From W-Chloroflexi-9 sp045863195 (GTDB lineage: Bacteria > Chloroflexota > Dehalococcoidia > UBA2979): 64,000 nucleotides of DNA. Shown here in pieces: positions 50,498 through 58,830 of this stretch. How positions within the stretch are numbered: the stretch's first letter is position 1; every line of letters starts with the position of its first letter. The stretch spans positions 55,890 through 119,889 of the forward strand of contig BTUI01000010.1 in the NCBI GenBank assembly GCA_045863195.1, written 5' to 3'. Position numbers and translations under genes: made by a program. The notes beneath the pieces are model-generated. The model did not search any database and was not told the origin of the DNA. It saw only the letters and a list, made by a program, of their open reading frames with translations.

Positions 50498-51556
50498 TTA
50501 CCCCTCGATGCCGTAGGCGGCGGCCATCTGCGGGTCGCGCTTCGCGATCATCACGGCCAGGTCCCAGATGACCTTCGCCTGCTTCCACGTCGCGTCGTCC
50601 TGCATCTTGCCATCCAGCATCACCACGCCGGAACCGTCCGGCATCGCGTCCAGGATGCGCTTCGCGAACTTCACCTCGTTGGGGTCCGGGGAGAACACCC
50701 GACGCGCGATCTCCACCTGGCTCGGGTGCAGCGACCACGCTCCCACGCAGCCCAGCAGGAACGCCGCGCGGAACTGGTCCTCGCAGCCCACCGGGTCGGC
50801 AATGTCGCCGAAGGGGCCGTAGTACGGGTAGATGCCCGCGTTCACGCACGCGTCCACCATCCGCGCGATCGAGTAGTGCCACGGGTCCTGCTGCGCCGTC
50901 AGGCGCGCCGCCTCCGGGTTCGCCGGGTCCGGGTCCGTCCGCACGAGGTAGGACGGGTGCCCGCCGCCCACGCGCGTGGTCTTCATCCGCCGCGAGGCCG
51001 CCAGGTCCGCCGGCCCGAACGACATGCCCTGCATGCGCGGGCTGGCGAGCGCGATCTCCTCCACCTGGGCGACGCCTCCGCCCGTCTCGAGGATCGCGTG
51101 CACCATGATCGGGCGCTTCACGCCGGCGCGCGCCTCCAGCTGCGCGAGCAGCCGGTCGATGTAGTGGATGTCCTGCGCGCCCAGCACCTTCGGCAGCATC
51201 ACCACGTCCAGGCGGTCGCCGATCTCGGAGACCAGGCGGGTGATGTCGTCCAGGAACCACGGGGAGTCCAGCGCGTTCACGCGCACCCAGCAGCCCACGT
51301 CGCCGAAGTCGTTGTCCTTCACCACCTGGATGAAGCCCTCGCGCGCCGCTTCCTTGTCGGCGACGGGGACGGCGTCCTCCATGTTGCCCAGGAGCACGTC
51401 CACCTGCTGGAGCATCTCCGGCACGCGGGCGGTCATCTTCGGGTTGGCGGCGCTGAGGAAGTGGATCATCCGGCTGGGCGTGGCCGGGATCTCGCGCCAC
51501 GGCTCGGGCGCGCCAATGGCCAGCGGGCGGAAGAAGTCCTTGGGGCTGCGGAGCAT
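50498..51556 (-). CDS. mcl: malyl-CoA / beta-methylmalyl-CoA lyase (Chloroflexus type)
   Basis: A 352-residue CitE-superfamily TIM-barrel lyase that reversibly cleaves malyl-CoA to acetyl-CoA and glyoxylate, and beta-methylmalyl-CoA to propionyl-CoA and glyoxylate. It has the long Chloroflexus form: KPLAIGAPEP-like start (RPLAIGAPEP, ~10-19), GNMEDAVP with the Mg ligand (~57-64), WVRVNALDSPW (~90-100), MLPKV (~119), ETGGG (~157), GPADLAASRRMKTTRVGGGHP (in pieces, ~177-197) and a C-terminal DGKMQDDATWKQAK. With mch and mcd 4-8 kb away it completes the end of an ethylmalonyl-CoA-type route. GGAGAG lies upstream of the ATG. Single gene. Confidence 0.92.
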   Translation of the reverse strand: MLRSPKDFFRPLAIGAPEPWREIPATPSRMIHFLSAANPKMTARVPEMLQQVDVLLGNMEDAVPVADKEAAREGFIQVVKDNDFGDVGCWVRVNALDSPWFLDDITRLVSEIGDRLDVVMLPKVLGAQDIHYIDRLLAQLEARAGVKRPIMVHAILETGGGVAQVEEIALASPRMQGMSFGPADLAASRRMKTTRVGGGHPSYLVRTDPDPANPEAARLTAQQDPWHYSIARMVDACVNAGIYPYYGPFGDIADPVGCEDQFRAAFLLGCVGAWSLHPSQVEIARRVFSPDPNEVKFAKRILDAMPDGSGVVMLDGKMQDDATWKQAKVIWDLAVMIAKRDPQMAAAYGIEG

Positions 51557-51976
51557 GCGACTCTCCAGGCGGGTGCTCGCCGCGAGGCGTCCAGTGTACG
51601 GGGATCAGGGTGCTCGGGCGCCCCGGAGGCGCCCGCTCGGACGCTATCCGCGCGGCCGATCAGCGTCAACGCTGGGGGGAGGGAGGAGGGAGGTCGCTGC
51701 CAAATTCCCGCTGCGTAACGGGCTCCCTCACACGGGGTTCGTCAAAAGGGGCCAGCTGCTGGCAGGCATGCGCAGCAGGGTACTTGAGGCTGAATGAGCT
51801 GAACCCAGCCCCAGTTCGGCTCGGACTGCGGCACCCCGGCAGCCTCTCGATTCGAGTCGCAGGGAGTTGAACGTTTCGCTCTCCGGCAGTCGATGCGGCT
51901 GGCGATTCGCCGGACGCGATGAGGTTAGACTCATCCCGGGCACTCCCAGCGATGAGTGTTCGATTGGGGGAGAGGC
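51557..51976. other. 420-base gap entering a less GC-rich patch
   Basis: No gene is supported. Base composition falls noticeably from about 51.7 kb onward compared with the flanks. Near the right end is an inverted repeat overlapping a -10-like TAGACT. The rest shows no hairpin or repeat that I can support. Confidence 0.5.
51918..51935 (+). promoter_or_regulatory. -10 element inside an inverted repeat, upstream of the orphan gene
   Basis: GATGAG-GTTAGA-CTCATC is a perfect 6-bp inverted repeat that contains TAGACT (51926-51931), the same hexamer used before lipB. It lies 41 bases before the ATG at 51977. Repressor binding here would block the promoter. Confidence 0.38.
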
Positions 51977-52348
51977 ATGCCGTCACGTGATGATGGGTGG
52001 GAGGAGACATGGAGGCCGATAATCACGATCCTCATGCGGGCATCTGACCCGCTTGCCGAGGCTCGATACGGCTCCACTTTGAACTCTGTCAGCGCTGAGC
52101 CGGGTGAAACCCTTGCGATCCTGCGTAGAAATGCGAGGTTTGCACTCCAAGAAATCGAGGATGGTCGCGGTCGAGAATTGCCGGTTGTACTTTGGGAAAT
52201 GCTTGAGATCGAATTTCGAATTCACGATGCGGAGTTGAAGAAGCATCAAAATCGAGGGTTATTCTCGATTCTAGGTGGATATAACATTTTCGAAGCTCGA
52301 AAATATCGCAACCGCCTGCTGAATGCTCTCGCCCAACCAGGTCACTAG
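51977..52348 (+). CDS. orphan hypothetical protein, 123 residues
   Basis: Not recognised. Soluble, probably helical, with a Trp-rich start (DDGWEETWRPIITILMR) and a middle long helix (EPGETLAILRRNARFALQEIEDG). The end is polar and basic (EARKYRNRLLNALAQ). Codon use is clearly different from neighbours, with many A/T-ending codons (AAT, GAT, CGA, ATA), which suggests recent gain. GGGGGAGAGG lies directly before the ATG at 51977; the GTG at 51956 is upstream of that site. No partner gene is evident. Confidence 0.6.
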   Translation: MPSRDDGWEETWRPIITILMRASDPLAEARYGSTLNSVSAEPGETLAILRRNARFALQEIEDGRGRELPVVLWEMLEIEFRIHDAELKKHQNRGLFSILGGYNIFEARKYRNRLLNALAQPGH

Positions 52349-52536
52349 TCTGCCTCTGGGCACCGCTGGTGGCGGGTAGTGGGACAGGACGTTGAGTGTA
52401 CTGCACGCGTGGTCGGCTACCGTGACCGGCCAGAGGCTTGCCCCAACGACTGACTCGCTCGGCATCCGACCAAGCGACGGCGGCCGACTTGCCACCGAGC
52501 GATCAAGATGCCGTGCCCGCCCGGCTGCGGCCGGAT

Positions 52537-52770
52537 TCATCGATGTCGTGAGCGCACATAGTCCCGTAGCCGACGGATCAGCCATCCCGGGACGTAATCC
52601 CCACCATCTCGGCTAAACCAGGCCACTCGGTTCAACTCTCCACATTCGGTACATCGTTGAACCCGATGGATGGCCTCATCCGCGTCGAGCGGCCAATCGA
52701 GATCACGGGCAACTCTCGCCAGTACCTCCGCGTCCTCCGTGAACTCGAAGCAGTGTTCATGCTGGGGCAT
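52537..52770 (-). CDS. hypothetical protein with one CxxC, 77 residues
   Basis: Not recognised. A small acidic protein with His/Cys near the N-terminus (QHEHCFEF) and CTEC (~40-43), so a single zinc site HxHC...CxxC is possible. The C-terminal helix is Arg-rich (GWLIRRLRDYVRSRHR) and could contact nucleic acid. AAGGA lies before the ATG with suitable spacing, the main reason to accept it. It lies in the same less GC-rich patch as the orphan gene on the other strand. Confidence 0.55.
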   Translation of the reverse strand: MPQHEHCFEFTEDAEVLARVARDLDWPLDADEAIHRVQRCTECGELNRVAWFSRDGGDYVPGWLIRRLRDYVRSRHR

Positions 52771-52839
52771 GATTTCGATCCTTCCAATCGGTGGGATGCA
52801 AATGCGTGCTAATCGTGCTGCGCCCTCGCAGGCGGAAGG

Positions 52840-53790
52840 TCACGCCAGTTCGCTGCCGGCGGGCGCCTCGGGCGGCATGCGGTCGAGGACGAGGCGCGCG
52901 AGGAGCGCCGGGACGGCGATGGCGAGGCCGAGGAAGCCGAGCGTGGAGGCGTTCCGGAGCGGGGCGCGGGCGACCTCGCCGGCCATGCCGGAGACGGTCT
53001 CGGCGAGCGGGGAGCCGTCGCTGCCGGCGAAGCCGATCAGCAGCACGCTCAGCAGGCCCGTCACGCCCACCGGCACCGCCGCCAGCACCAGCCCCACGCC
53101 GAGCGCCTGCAGCCGCCCCACCCCGTGCCCGCCGTACAGGACGAGCGCACCGAAGGCGACCGCGGCGATACCGGCAGCCCACGAGAGCGTCACCGCCACG
53201 CCGTGGTTGCTGTCCGAGAGCACGTGCATCACCAGGCGCGCGCCGCCGGCGTTGCTGAACCAGCCGCCGCCCGTCGCGTGGTCGCCGATCGCGAACGCGT
53301 CGATGCCGTCGCGGCGGACCGCCTCGGCGGCCGCGTCCAGCAAGGCGGCGTGCCACTCCGCCGGGCCGCCCGCCTCCACCTGCGCGCGGGTGAGCGAGGC
53401 GCCGCGCACCTCGAAGCCGGGGACGGCGACGGGGGCGTCCGCGCCGGGCGCGGCAGCGGCGGCGATGCGGATCTCGCGCTCGTGGATCACCAGGTGCGCC
53501 TCCAGCCCGGTGATCGCCTCGATCCCCCGCCCGATGAGCGCGCCGGCGACGGAGGGGCTGGTCACCTGGGTAGTCGTGAACGCCATCAGCCACACCGCGG
53601 CGGCGATGGCGAAGACGGTCACGGCCGCCGTCAGCCACGTCGCGGAGCCCCGGTAGCGGGTCTGTTCGAGGTCGCGCAGGGTGACGCGCGGTGCGGGCGT
53701 GCCGTACACGCCGGAGTCGGTCACGACCGGCGCGGGCGTGTCGTCCGGCTCCTCCACGGGGTCGATGCGCTCGCGCGGCTCGTCGGTCAT
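52840..53790 (-). CDS. membrane protein of unknown function with an external domain
   Basis: A 316-residue protein: acidic cytoplasmic N-terminus (~1-47), one TM helix (~50-71), a soluble segment of ~125 residues, then three to four TM helices (~200-312). The soluble part contains EAHLVIHEREIRIAAA and an alternating beta/helix pattern but no motif I know. It overlaps the RDD gene by four bases, so the pair is coupled. AAGGTGG precedes the ATG. A role in envelope stress or transport is possible but unsupported. Confidence 0.7.
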   Translation of the reverse strand: MTDEPRERIDPVEEPDDTPAPVVTDSGVYGTPAPRVTLRDLEQTRYRGSATWLTAAVTVFAIAAAVWLMAFTTTQVTSPSVAGALIGRGIEAITGLEAHLVIHEREIRIAAAAAPGADAPVAVPGFEVRGASLTRAQVEAGGPAEWHAALLDAAAEAVRRDGIDAFAIGDHATGGGWFSNAGGARLVMHVLSDSNHGVAVTLSWAAGIAAVAFGALVLYGGHGVGRLQALGVGLVLAAVPVGVTGLLSVLLIGFAGSDGSPLAETVSGMAGEVARAPLRNASTLGFLGLAIAVPALLARLVLDRMPPEAPAGSELA

Positions 53791-54374
53791 GCGCGCACCA
53801 CCTTCGTGCCGGTCGCGAGTTCGTGGAGGGCGGTGCGCCCGGCCAGGACGAGCGCGACCGAGGCGACCGAGGCGGTCGCGACCAGCACCGTCATGGAGGC
53901 GAGCAACAGCGCCAGCGGGTAGACGGTCGAAATCGCCGCGACCGCCGTCAGCCAGCCCCAGCCGGGTAGCGCCGTCGGCGCCAGCGCGAACGAGAGGAGG
54001 CGGCGGGCCGGGCCGCCCTCGACGCGGAAGCCGGAGCGCCGCAGGCCCGGCGTCGAGCCACCTCGGACGAGGTCGAACGCGGCGAGGCCGTACCAGGCGG
54101 GCAGGCCCGCCATCAACAGCGCGAATGCGAGCGCGGAGTCGCCGGCGCTGGGGTCGGTGCCGCCGCCGGTGCGGACGACGATCCAGCCGAGCGCCAGCAT
54201 CCCGCCCACCGAGGTCGCGACCGCCATCGCGAGCAGGTCAAACGCGAGGGCGTTCGCGCGCGCCGTCAGCGCGCCGTCGGCGCGGTCCGCCGTGGTGGCG
54301 GGCAGGGCCAGCCCCGTCGGTGGGGTCGCGGATGGCGTCGTGGATGGCGTTGCGGATGGCATCGAGGGGATCAT
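53787..54374 (-). CDS. RDD-like membrane protein
   Basis: A 195-residue protein with four to five TM segments. After a Ser/Thr/Pro-rich N-terminus, ALTARANALAFDLLAMAV (~35-52) holds the Arg...Asp pattern at the first helix of RDD proteins. The later GSTPGLRRSGFRVEGG (~107-122) matches the usual GxTxGxxxxGxxV phrase. RDD proteins are uncharacterised or act in ion transport or export. Its 3' end overlaps the following membrane-protein gene (ATGA). The start is uncertain because no ribosome site is evident; a second ATG lies 12 bases downstream. Confidence 0.68.
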   Translation of the reverse strand: MIPSMPSATPSTTPSATPPTGLALPATTADRADGALTARANALAFDLLAMAVATSVGGMLALGWIVVRTGGGTDPSAGDSALAFALLMAGLPAWYGLAAFDLVRGGSTPGLRRSGFRVEGGPARRLLSFALAPTALPGWGWLTAVAAISTVYPLALLLASMTVLVATASVASVALVLAGRTALHELATGTKVVRA

Positions 54375-54427
54375 ATCGCGCACACTGGGATCGCCCGCCC
54401 CCGCCGTGTTCGAGGATGGACGCACCG

Positions 54428-55540
54428 ATGACCCGCGCACGCGCCCTCGCCGCCCTCGGCGCCGCCGCCGTGGCCGTCGCGCTCGTCGTCGGAGCGGTCG
54501 CGGTGCGCGACCGGGTGGCGGGCGACCGCTTCGACCTCCTGCGCTGGCAGATCGACACCGCCCCCGCGAAGGCGGCGGCACGCATCGGCGCGCCGTTCCG
54601 CAGCGAGCCCGACGCGGACGAGGCGCTGCGGCGCTACTTCGCCGCCGACGCCACCGCCGAGGACCGCCGCGCGATGGAGAACGCCGTCGAGCGGCTGATC
54701 GAGGCGCGCATCGACGCGGTGCTCCGCGACCTCGGCGTCCACGCGCGGCTGCGCCTGCCCGGTACGGCGATGCCGCCCGTGAGCATCGAACTCGCCGCGC
54801 CGCCGCGCGTCCTCGTGGTCTCGCCGCGCAGCGAGATCCGCCGCGAGCGCGCCGACCTCCTGCGCCCCGACCTGATGCTGGCCGACGCCGAGGCGATCGA
54901 GGCATCCACGGAGGCGGGCGACGCGGGCGTGTCGGCGCTCGTCGTCGGCTCCGGGGGCGTCGCGACCTACCCCGCGATCGTCGTCGGTGGCGCCTCGTAC
55001 GCCGCGACGGTCGAGACGGCGGCGCACGAGTGGGTCCACCACTACCTGACGTTCTACCCGCTGGGCCTGCGCTACTTCGGGTCGAACGACCTGCGCACCG
55101 TGAACGAGACGGTCGCCGACATCGTGGGCGAGGAGGTCGCCGCGATTGTCATCGAACGGTGGGGCGACCCCACCGTCGCGCCGCCGGCCGCGGCCACCCC
55201 CACGCCGGCCATCGACCGGGACGCCGTCCTCCGCGACCTGCGCGTGGAGGTCGACGCGCTGCTCGCGGACGGCCGCGTGGAGGAGGCGGAGGCGCGGATG
55301 GAGGCGGTCCGCCTGGAACTGTGGGACGCCGACGTCCGCATCCGGCGGGTCAACCAGGCGTACTTCGCGTGGTTCGGCACGTACGCGGCCCGGCCGGACG
55401 CCGTGGATCCGATCGGCGCGCAGCTGCGGGAGGTACGCGCGCGCTCGGACAGCCTCGCGCAGTTCCTCGAGCGGGTGCGCGGCATCGGCTCCCGCGAGGA
55501 CGTGGAGACGCTGTACCGGGAGGTCGGCGGCGAGGGCTAG
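54428..55540 (+). CDS. putative membrane-anchored zinc metallopeptidase (gluzincin-like)
   Basis: A 370-residue protein with an N-terminal TM anchor (~5-26) and an external domain. The motif AAHEWVHHYL (His200, Glu201, His204) is followed at residues 226-236 by NETVADIVGEE, giving the ExxxD (Glu227, Asp231) expected of thermolysin-like peptidases. No family name comes to mind and the rest lacks similarity I can recall. A Pro/Thr linker (~255-265) leads to a C-terminal coiled, Arg/Glu-rich helical part that may bind a partner. The ATG at 54428 is chosen over 54416 because GAGG would otherwise touch the start. It is divergent from the RDD gene and convergent with the PBP gene. Confidence 0.72.
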   Translation: MTRARALAALGAAAVAVALVVGAVAVRDRVAGDRFDLLRWQIDTAPAKAAARIGAPFRSEPDADEALRRYFAADATAEDRRAMENAVERLIEARIDAVLRDLGVHARLRLPGTAMPPVSIELAAPPRVLVVSPRSEIRRERADLLRPDLMLADAEAIEASTEAGDAGVSALVVGSGGVATYPAIVVGGASYAATVETAAHEWVHHYLTFYPLGLRYFGSNDLRTVNETVADIVGEEVAAIVIERWGDPTVAPPAAATPTPAIDRDAVLRDLRVEVDALLADGRVEEAEARMEAVRLELWDADVRIRRVNQAYFAWFGTYAARPDAVDPIGAQLREVRARSDSLAQFLERVRGIGSREDVETLYREVGGEG

Positions 55541-55701
55541 CGGGCGATGATGCGGCGGAGGGCGGCGCTCAGGCGGGCGGCCGCGCTGCGCTCCTTGCGC
55601 GGGACGCGCACCCGGCGGTCGCCGACGCGCTGCCCGCAGGCCTCCTGGAGGGCCTCGGCGCGCTGGGGCGCCTGCGTGGCGGAGTCGGTCGTCCCTGCCA
55701 T
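55537..55701 (-). CDS. possible small basic protein, 54 residues
   Basis: A short frame filling the gap between the metallopeptidase and PBP stops. It ends with a basic stretch (RVPRKERSAAARLSAALRRIIAR). The ribosome site is weak and there is no recognisable similarity. It may be spurious. Confidence 0.28.
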   Translation of the reverse strand: MAGTTDSATQAPQRAEALQEACGQRVGDRRVRVPRKERSAAARLSAALRRIIAR

Positions 55702-55770
55702 GGCTTCGATCATCCCGCGTCCGCGGCTGAGATCAATGATCACGCCGCGAACAATCGCCCGGCCGGGCGG

Positions 55771-58700
55771 CTAGTCCGGTTCCGTCTCGTTCTTGACGAA
55801 CACCAGCACCTCGGCGGCCGTGTCGCCGAAGAACTGGTCCACGACCACCACGCGCAGCGTGTACGGCCCGTCCGGCACGGCGGTGCTGTCCCAGGTACCG
55901 ATCGGTCCCGCGATGACCGAGCCGGCGGTCGTGCCGACCGGGCTGAACGAGCCGGGGTTCACGCCGGGGGCGACCTCCAGCCGCACCTGGACGGCGCCCG
56001 GGGAGGCGGCCGTCCCGTGGACCGTGAACCGGCCGGACACCTGCGAGTTCGCGAGCGGGTTGCTGATGATCACCACCGGCGCCGAATCATCGACCGGCGC
56101 GAGGAGGCCGTTGTCCACGCGCACGGGGATCGTGTAGGAGCGCTGGCCCAGGCTGCGGTCCAGCAGCGACACGCGGATGCTGTACTCCCCGTTGGGCACG
56201 GAGAGCGTGTCCCATGTCCCCAGCAGCCCGTTGGTGACCGGGGCGATCGAGGCGTTCAGACGCACCCAGGAGCTGGGCGCGGAGCCGCGGCCCCACTCCA
56301 CCGTGAAGCGTACGAAGTCGTCCGAGGCCGCCCGCCCGCGGATCTCGAGTACCCCCGCGACCGTCCCGGACGGGGCGGGCGTGTCCACGCGGACGACCAG
56401 CGGGCCGGGCGTCTCTTCCTCGGGCGGCGCGAGCAGCGAGCTCACGCCGAAGCGCGCGGCCCACTCCAGCAGACCGTCCCACTTCTCGACCTCCTCCTTC
56501 GGGAAGGCCAGGCGCACCTCGTTGCGGACGAACTGCGCGGGGGTCAGCGGCGTAGCGCGCAGCCCGGTGCGGGTGTCGATCGGGATCTCCTGCCACCAGG
56601 AGTCCTGCAGCGCCGCCAGTTGCTCCTCGTCGCCGGGGATGACCTCGGCGGCGTAGAGGCTCTTGTACCGGTTCATCGCCGGGCAGAGGTCGGTCGGGAG
56701 CATGCCGGAGGGCCAGCAGACCTCGCGCTCCACCACGCCGGGCGGGCGGGTGAAGGTGGTGCGTGGCGCCTCCAGGTACTCCAGCGCGCGCACCATGAAG
56801 TCCTTCCACGCCCGCAGGGAGACGGAGGTGGAGGTGATGCCGACGATCGGCGCGTTGTCCGCGTTGCCCGCCCACACACCCGCCACGAGCTCCGGCGTGT
56901 AGCCCAGCGTCCACGTCTCACCGATCTCACGGGAGTCCTCGAACGGCTCGCTCGTGCCGGTCTTGGCGGCGGAGGGGTACCCGTTCGGCAGGGCGAGCGC
57001 GCCGCACGCGCCGTAGGTGATGCACTGGTTCCGGCCGTCCGAGAGGACGGAGGTGACGAGGTAGGCGTACTCCGGCGCGATCACCTGGCGCTCCAGCGAC
57101 TCGGTGTACTCGTACAGGACGTCGCCGTCCGGATCGGTCACCTTCAACAGCGCGATCGGCTCCAGCGTGCGCTCGCCGGGGTCGAGGGCGGGAGTCACCA
57201 GCGGCTCCTGCCCGCGCATGACGCCGTTCGTCGCGAGGACCGAATACCCGATCACCTGGTCGAGCAGCGTGATCTCGCCGCCGCCGGTCGTGAGCGCCGG
57301 GCCGTACCCCAGCGGGTTATCGAGCGTGGTGTAGCCGACGCGCTTGAGCGTGTTGATCGTCTCCGGCACGCCCGCGTAGATGATCGCCTTGATCGCGGTG
57401 ATGTTGAGTGAGTTGCCCAGCGCGCTGGCCGCGGTCATGGGGCCCTGGAACCCCTGGATCGGGTTGCGCGGCGCGAACGAGTCGCCTGTCGAGAAGTCCA
57501 CGATCTCGAACGGCGCGTCGATGATGCCGGCGCCAGTCCCCCAGCCCTTCATGAACGCCGTCATGAACGTGAACGGCTTGAGCGTGGACCCCGGCGAGTT
57601 CAGCGCCACCGCGTTGTCGTTGCGCCCCTCGATGTCGTCGCGGAAGTAGTCCCGGCTCCCGAGGTAGACGAGCAACTGCCCGGTGTTCGGGTCGATCGCG
57701 ACGAAGGCGCCGTTGAACAGGTTCGCCTGCTCGCCGAAGTCAGTGACGTAGGTCTCGACGATTTCCTCGGCCATGTGCTGGAGTTCGAGGTCGATCGTGG
57801 TGACCACCTCGAGCCCCTGCTCGTACAGGGCGCGCTCGCCGAAGCGGGCGGTGATCTCGTCCGCGACCCGGCCGAGCACGAAGTGCGGTGCCTCGATGTC
57901 AAAGCGGCTCTGGCGGAAGACGAGCGGCGTCGCGAGCGCGCGATCCGCCTCGCCCTCCGAGATGACGCCGCGCCGCACCATGAAGTCCAGGACCTCCGCC
58001 TGCCGGGCCTTGGTCAGGCTGGTCGGCGAGAGGCGTCCGGTGCTCGGGTCCAGGTTGGCCGGGCTGAACGGGTTGTAGACCGCCGGTGACTGGGGGATGC
58101 CAGCGAGCATGGAGGCTTCCGCCAGCGTGAGCTGGCTGGCGGGCTTGCCGAAGTAGCCCTCCGCTGCTGCCTGGATGCCGGTGTAGATGCCGCCGTAGGC
58201 GATGGAGTTCAGGTACCACTCCAGGATCTGGTCCTTCGGGTACTTCTCCGTCAGTTCGACGGCGATCACCATCTCCTTCAACTTGCGGGCGATCGACCGT
58301 TCCTCGCGCTCGGCGCGGTCCATGTAGACGTTGCGCGCGAGCTGCTGCGTGATCGAGGAGCCGCCGGAGCCCTCCAGGAAGCCCTCGCCACCGATCAGGA
58401 ACGGCGCGAAGTTCTCCACGCCCGCGCGGATCGTGCCGCGCCAGTTGATGCCGTTGTTCTCGTAGAACGACGGGTCTTCAACGGCGATCGTCGCGTCCTT
58501 CATCGCCTGCGAGATCTCGTCGAGCGGCACCGGCCGGCGCAGGCCTCCGAGTTCGTCCACGAACTCGTACATCAGCACGCCGTTGCGGTCGTAGATCCGC
58601 GCGCCACCGCGCGAGAAGCGCGCGATCAGTTCCTCCGCCGGGATCACGTCGTCCGCGATCGCGTTGTACTGGGCCATGCCAAAGACCGCGCCGGCCCCCG

Positions 58701-58830
58701 CGACCCCCACGCCCGTCACCACCAGCAGGAGCAGCACTCCGACGATGCCGAACACCAGCCGCCCGCGCCCGCCACGCGGTTCGTGGCGGCGACGCCAGCG
58801 CCGGCGCATCGCGACGCGGGAGGCGCTCAC
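55771..58830 (-). CDS. class A penicillin-binding protein (transglycosylase/transpeptidase)
   Basis: A 1019-residue bifunctional cell-wall synthase. Arg-rich cytoplasmic start and TM helix (~25-48). The GT51 domain (~75-265) has the catalytic Glu in AVEDPSFYENNG, then GGSSITQQLARN and KLKEMVIAVELTEKYPKDQILEWYLN (split across ~170-205). The transpeptidase domain (~335-660) has SPGSTLKP (SxxK, ~409-416), a SALGNSLN (SxN-like) and AKTGTSE (~631-637). A ~280-residue tail contains two tandem Ig-like domains (~785-890 and ~905-1010; GTWDTLSVPNGEYSIRV against GTWDSTAVPDGPYTLRV). Wall synthesis in a Chloroflexota-like cell is notable. The GTG start overlaps the methyltransferase stop. Confidence 0.93.
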   Translation of the reverse strand: MSASRVAMRRRWRRRHEPRGGRGRLVFGIVGVLLLLVVTGVGVAGAGAVFGMAQYNAIADDVIPAEELIARFSRGGARIYDRNGVLMYEFVDELGGLRRPVPLDEISQAMKDATIAVEDPSFYENNGINWRGTIRAGVENFAPFLIGGEGFLEGSGGSSITQQLARNVYMDRAEREERSIARKLKEMVIAVELTEKYPKDQILEWYLNSIAYGGIYTGIQAAAEGYFGKPASQLTLAEASMLAGIPQSPAVYNPFSPANLDPSTGRLSPTSLTKARQAEVLDFMVRRGVISEGEADRALATPLVFRQSRFDIEAPHFVLGRVADEITARFGERALYEQGLEVVTTIDLELQHMAEEIVETYVTDFGEQANLFNGAFVAIDPNTGQLLVYLGSRDYFRDDIEGRNDNAVALNSPGSTLKPFTFMTAFMKGWGTGAGIIDAPFEIVDFSTGDSFAPRNPIQGFQGPMTAASALGNSLNITAIKAIIYAGVPETINTLKRVGYTTLDNPLGYGPALTTGGGEITLLDQVIGYSVLATNGVMRGQEPLVTPALDPGERTLEPIALLKVTDPDGDVLYEYTESLERQVIAPEYAYLVTSVLSDGRNQCITYGACGALALPNGYPSAAKTGTSEPFEDSREIGETWTLGYTPELVAGVWAGNADNAPIVGITSTSVSLRAWKDFMVRALEYLEAPRTTFTRPPGVVEREVCWPSGMLPTDLCPAMNRYKSLYAAEVIPGDEEQLAALQDSWWQEIPIDTRTGLRATPLTPAQFVRNEVRLAFPKEEVEKWDGLLEWAARFGVSSLLAPPEEETPGPLVVRVDTPAPSGTVAGVLEIRGRAASDDFVRFTVEWGRGSAPSSWVRLNASIAPVTNGLLGTWDTLSVPNGEYSIRVSLLDRSLGQRSYTIPVRVDNGLLAPVDDSAPVVIISNPLANSQVSGRFTVHGTAASPGAVQVRLEVAPGVNPGSFSPVGTTAGSVIAGPIGTWDSTAVPDGPYTLRVVVVDQFFGDTAAEVLVFVKNETEPD

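Noticed and set aside
50498..51556. citrate lyase beta subunit (CitE)
   Set aside because: Length, the GAPEP start and the whole motif series fit malyl-CoA lyase; no citrate lyase alpha or gamma genes are near.
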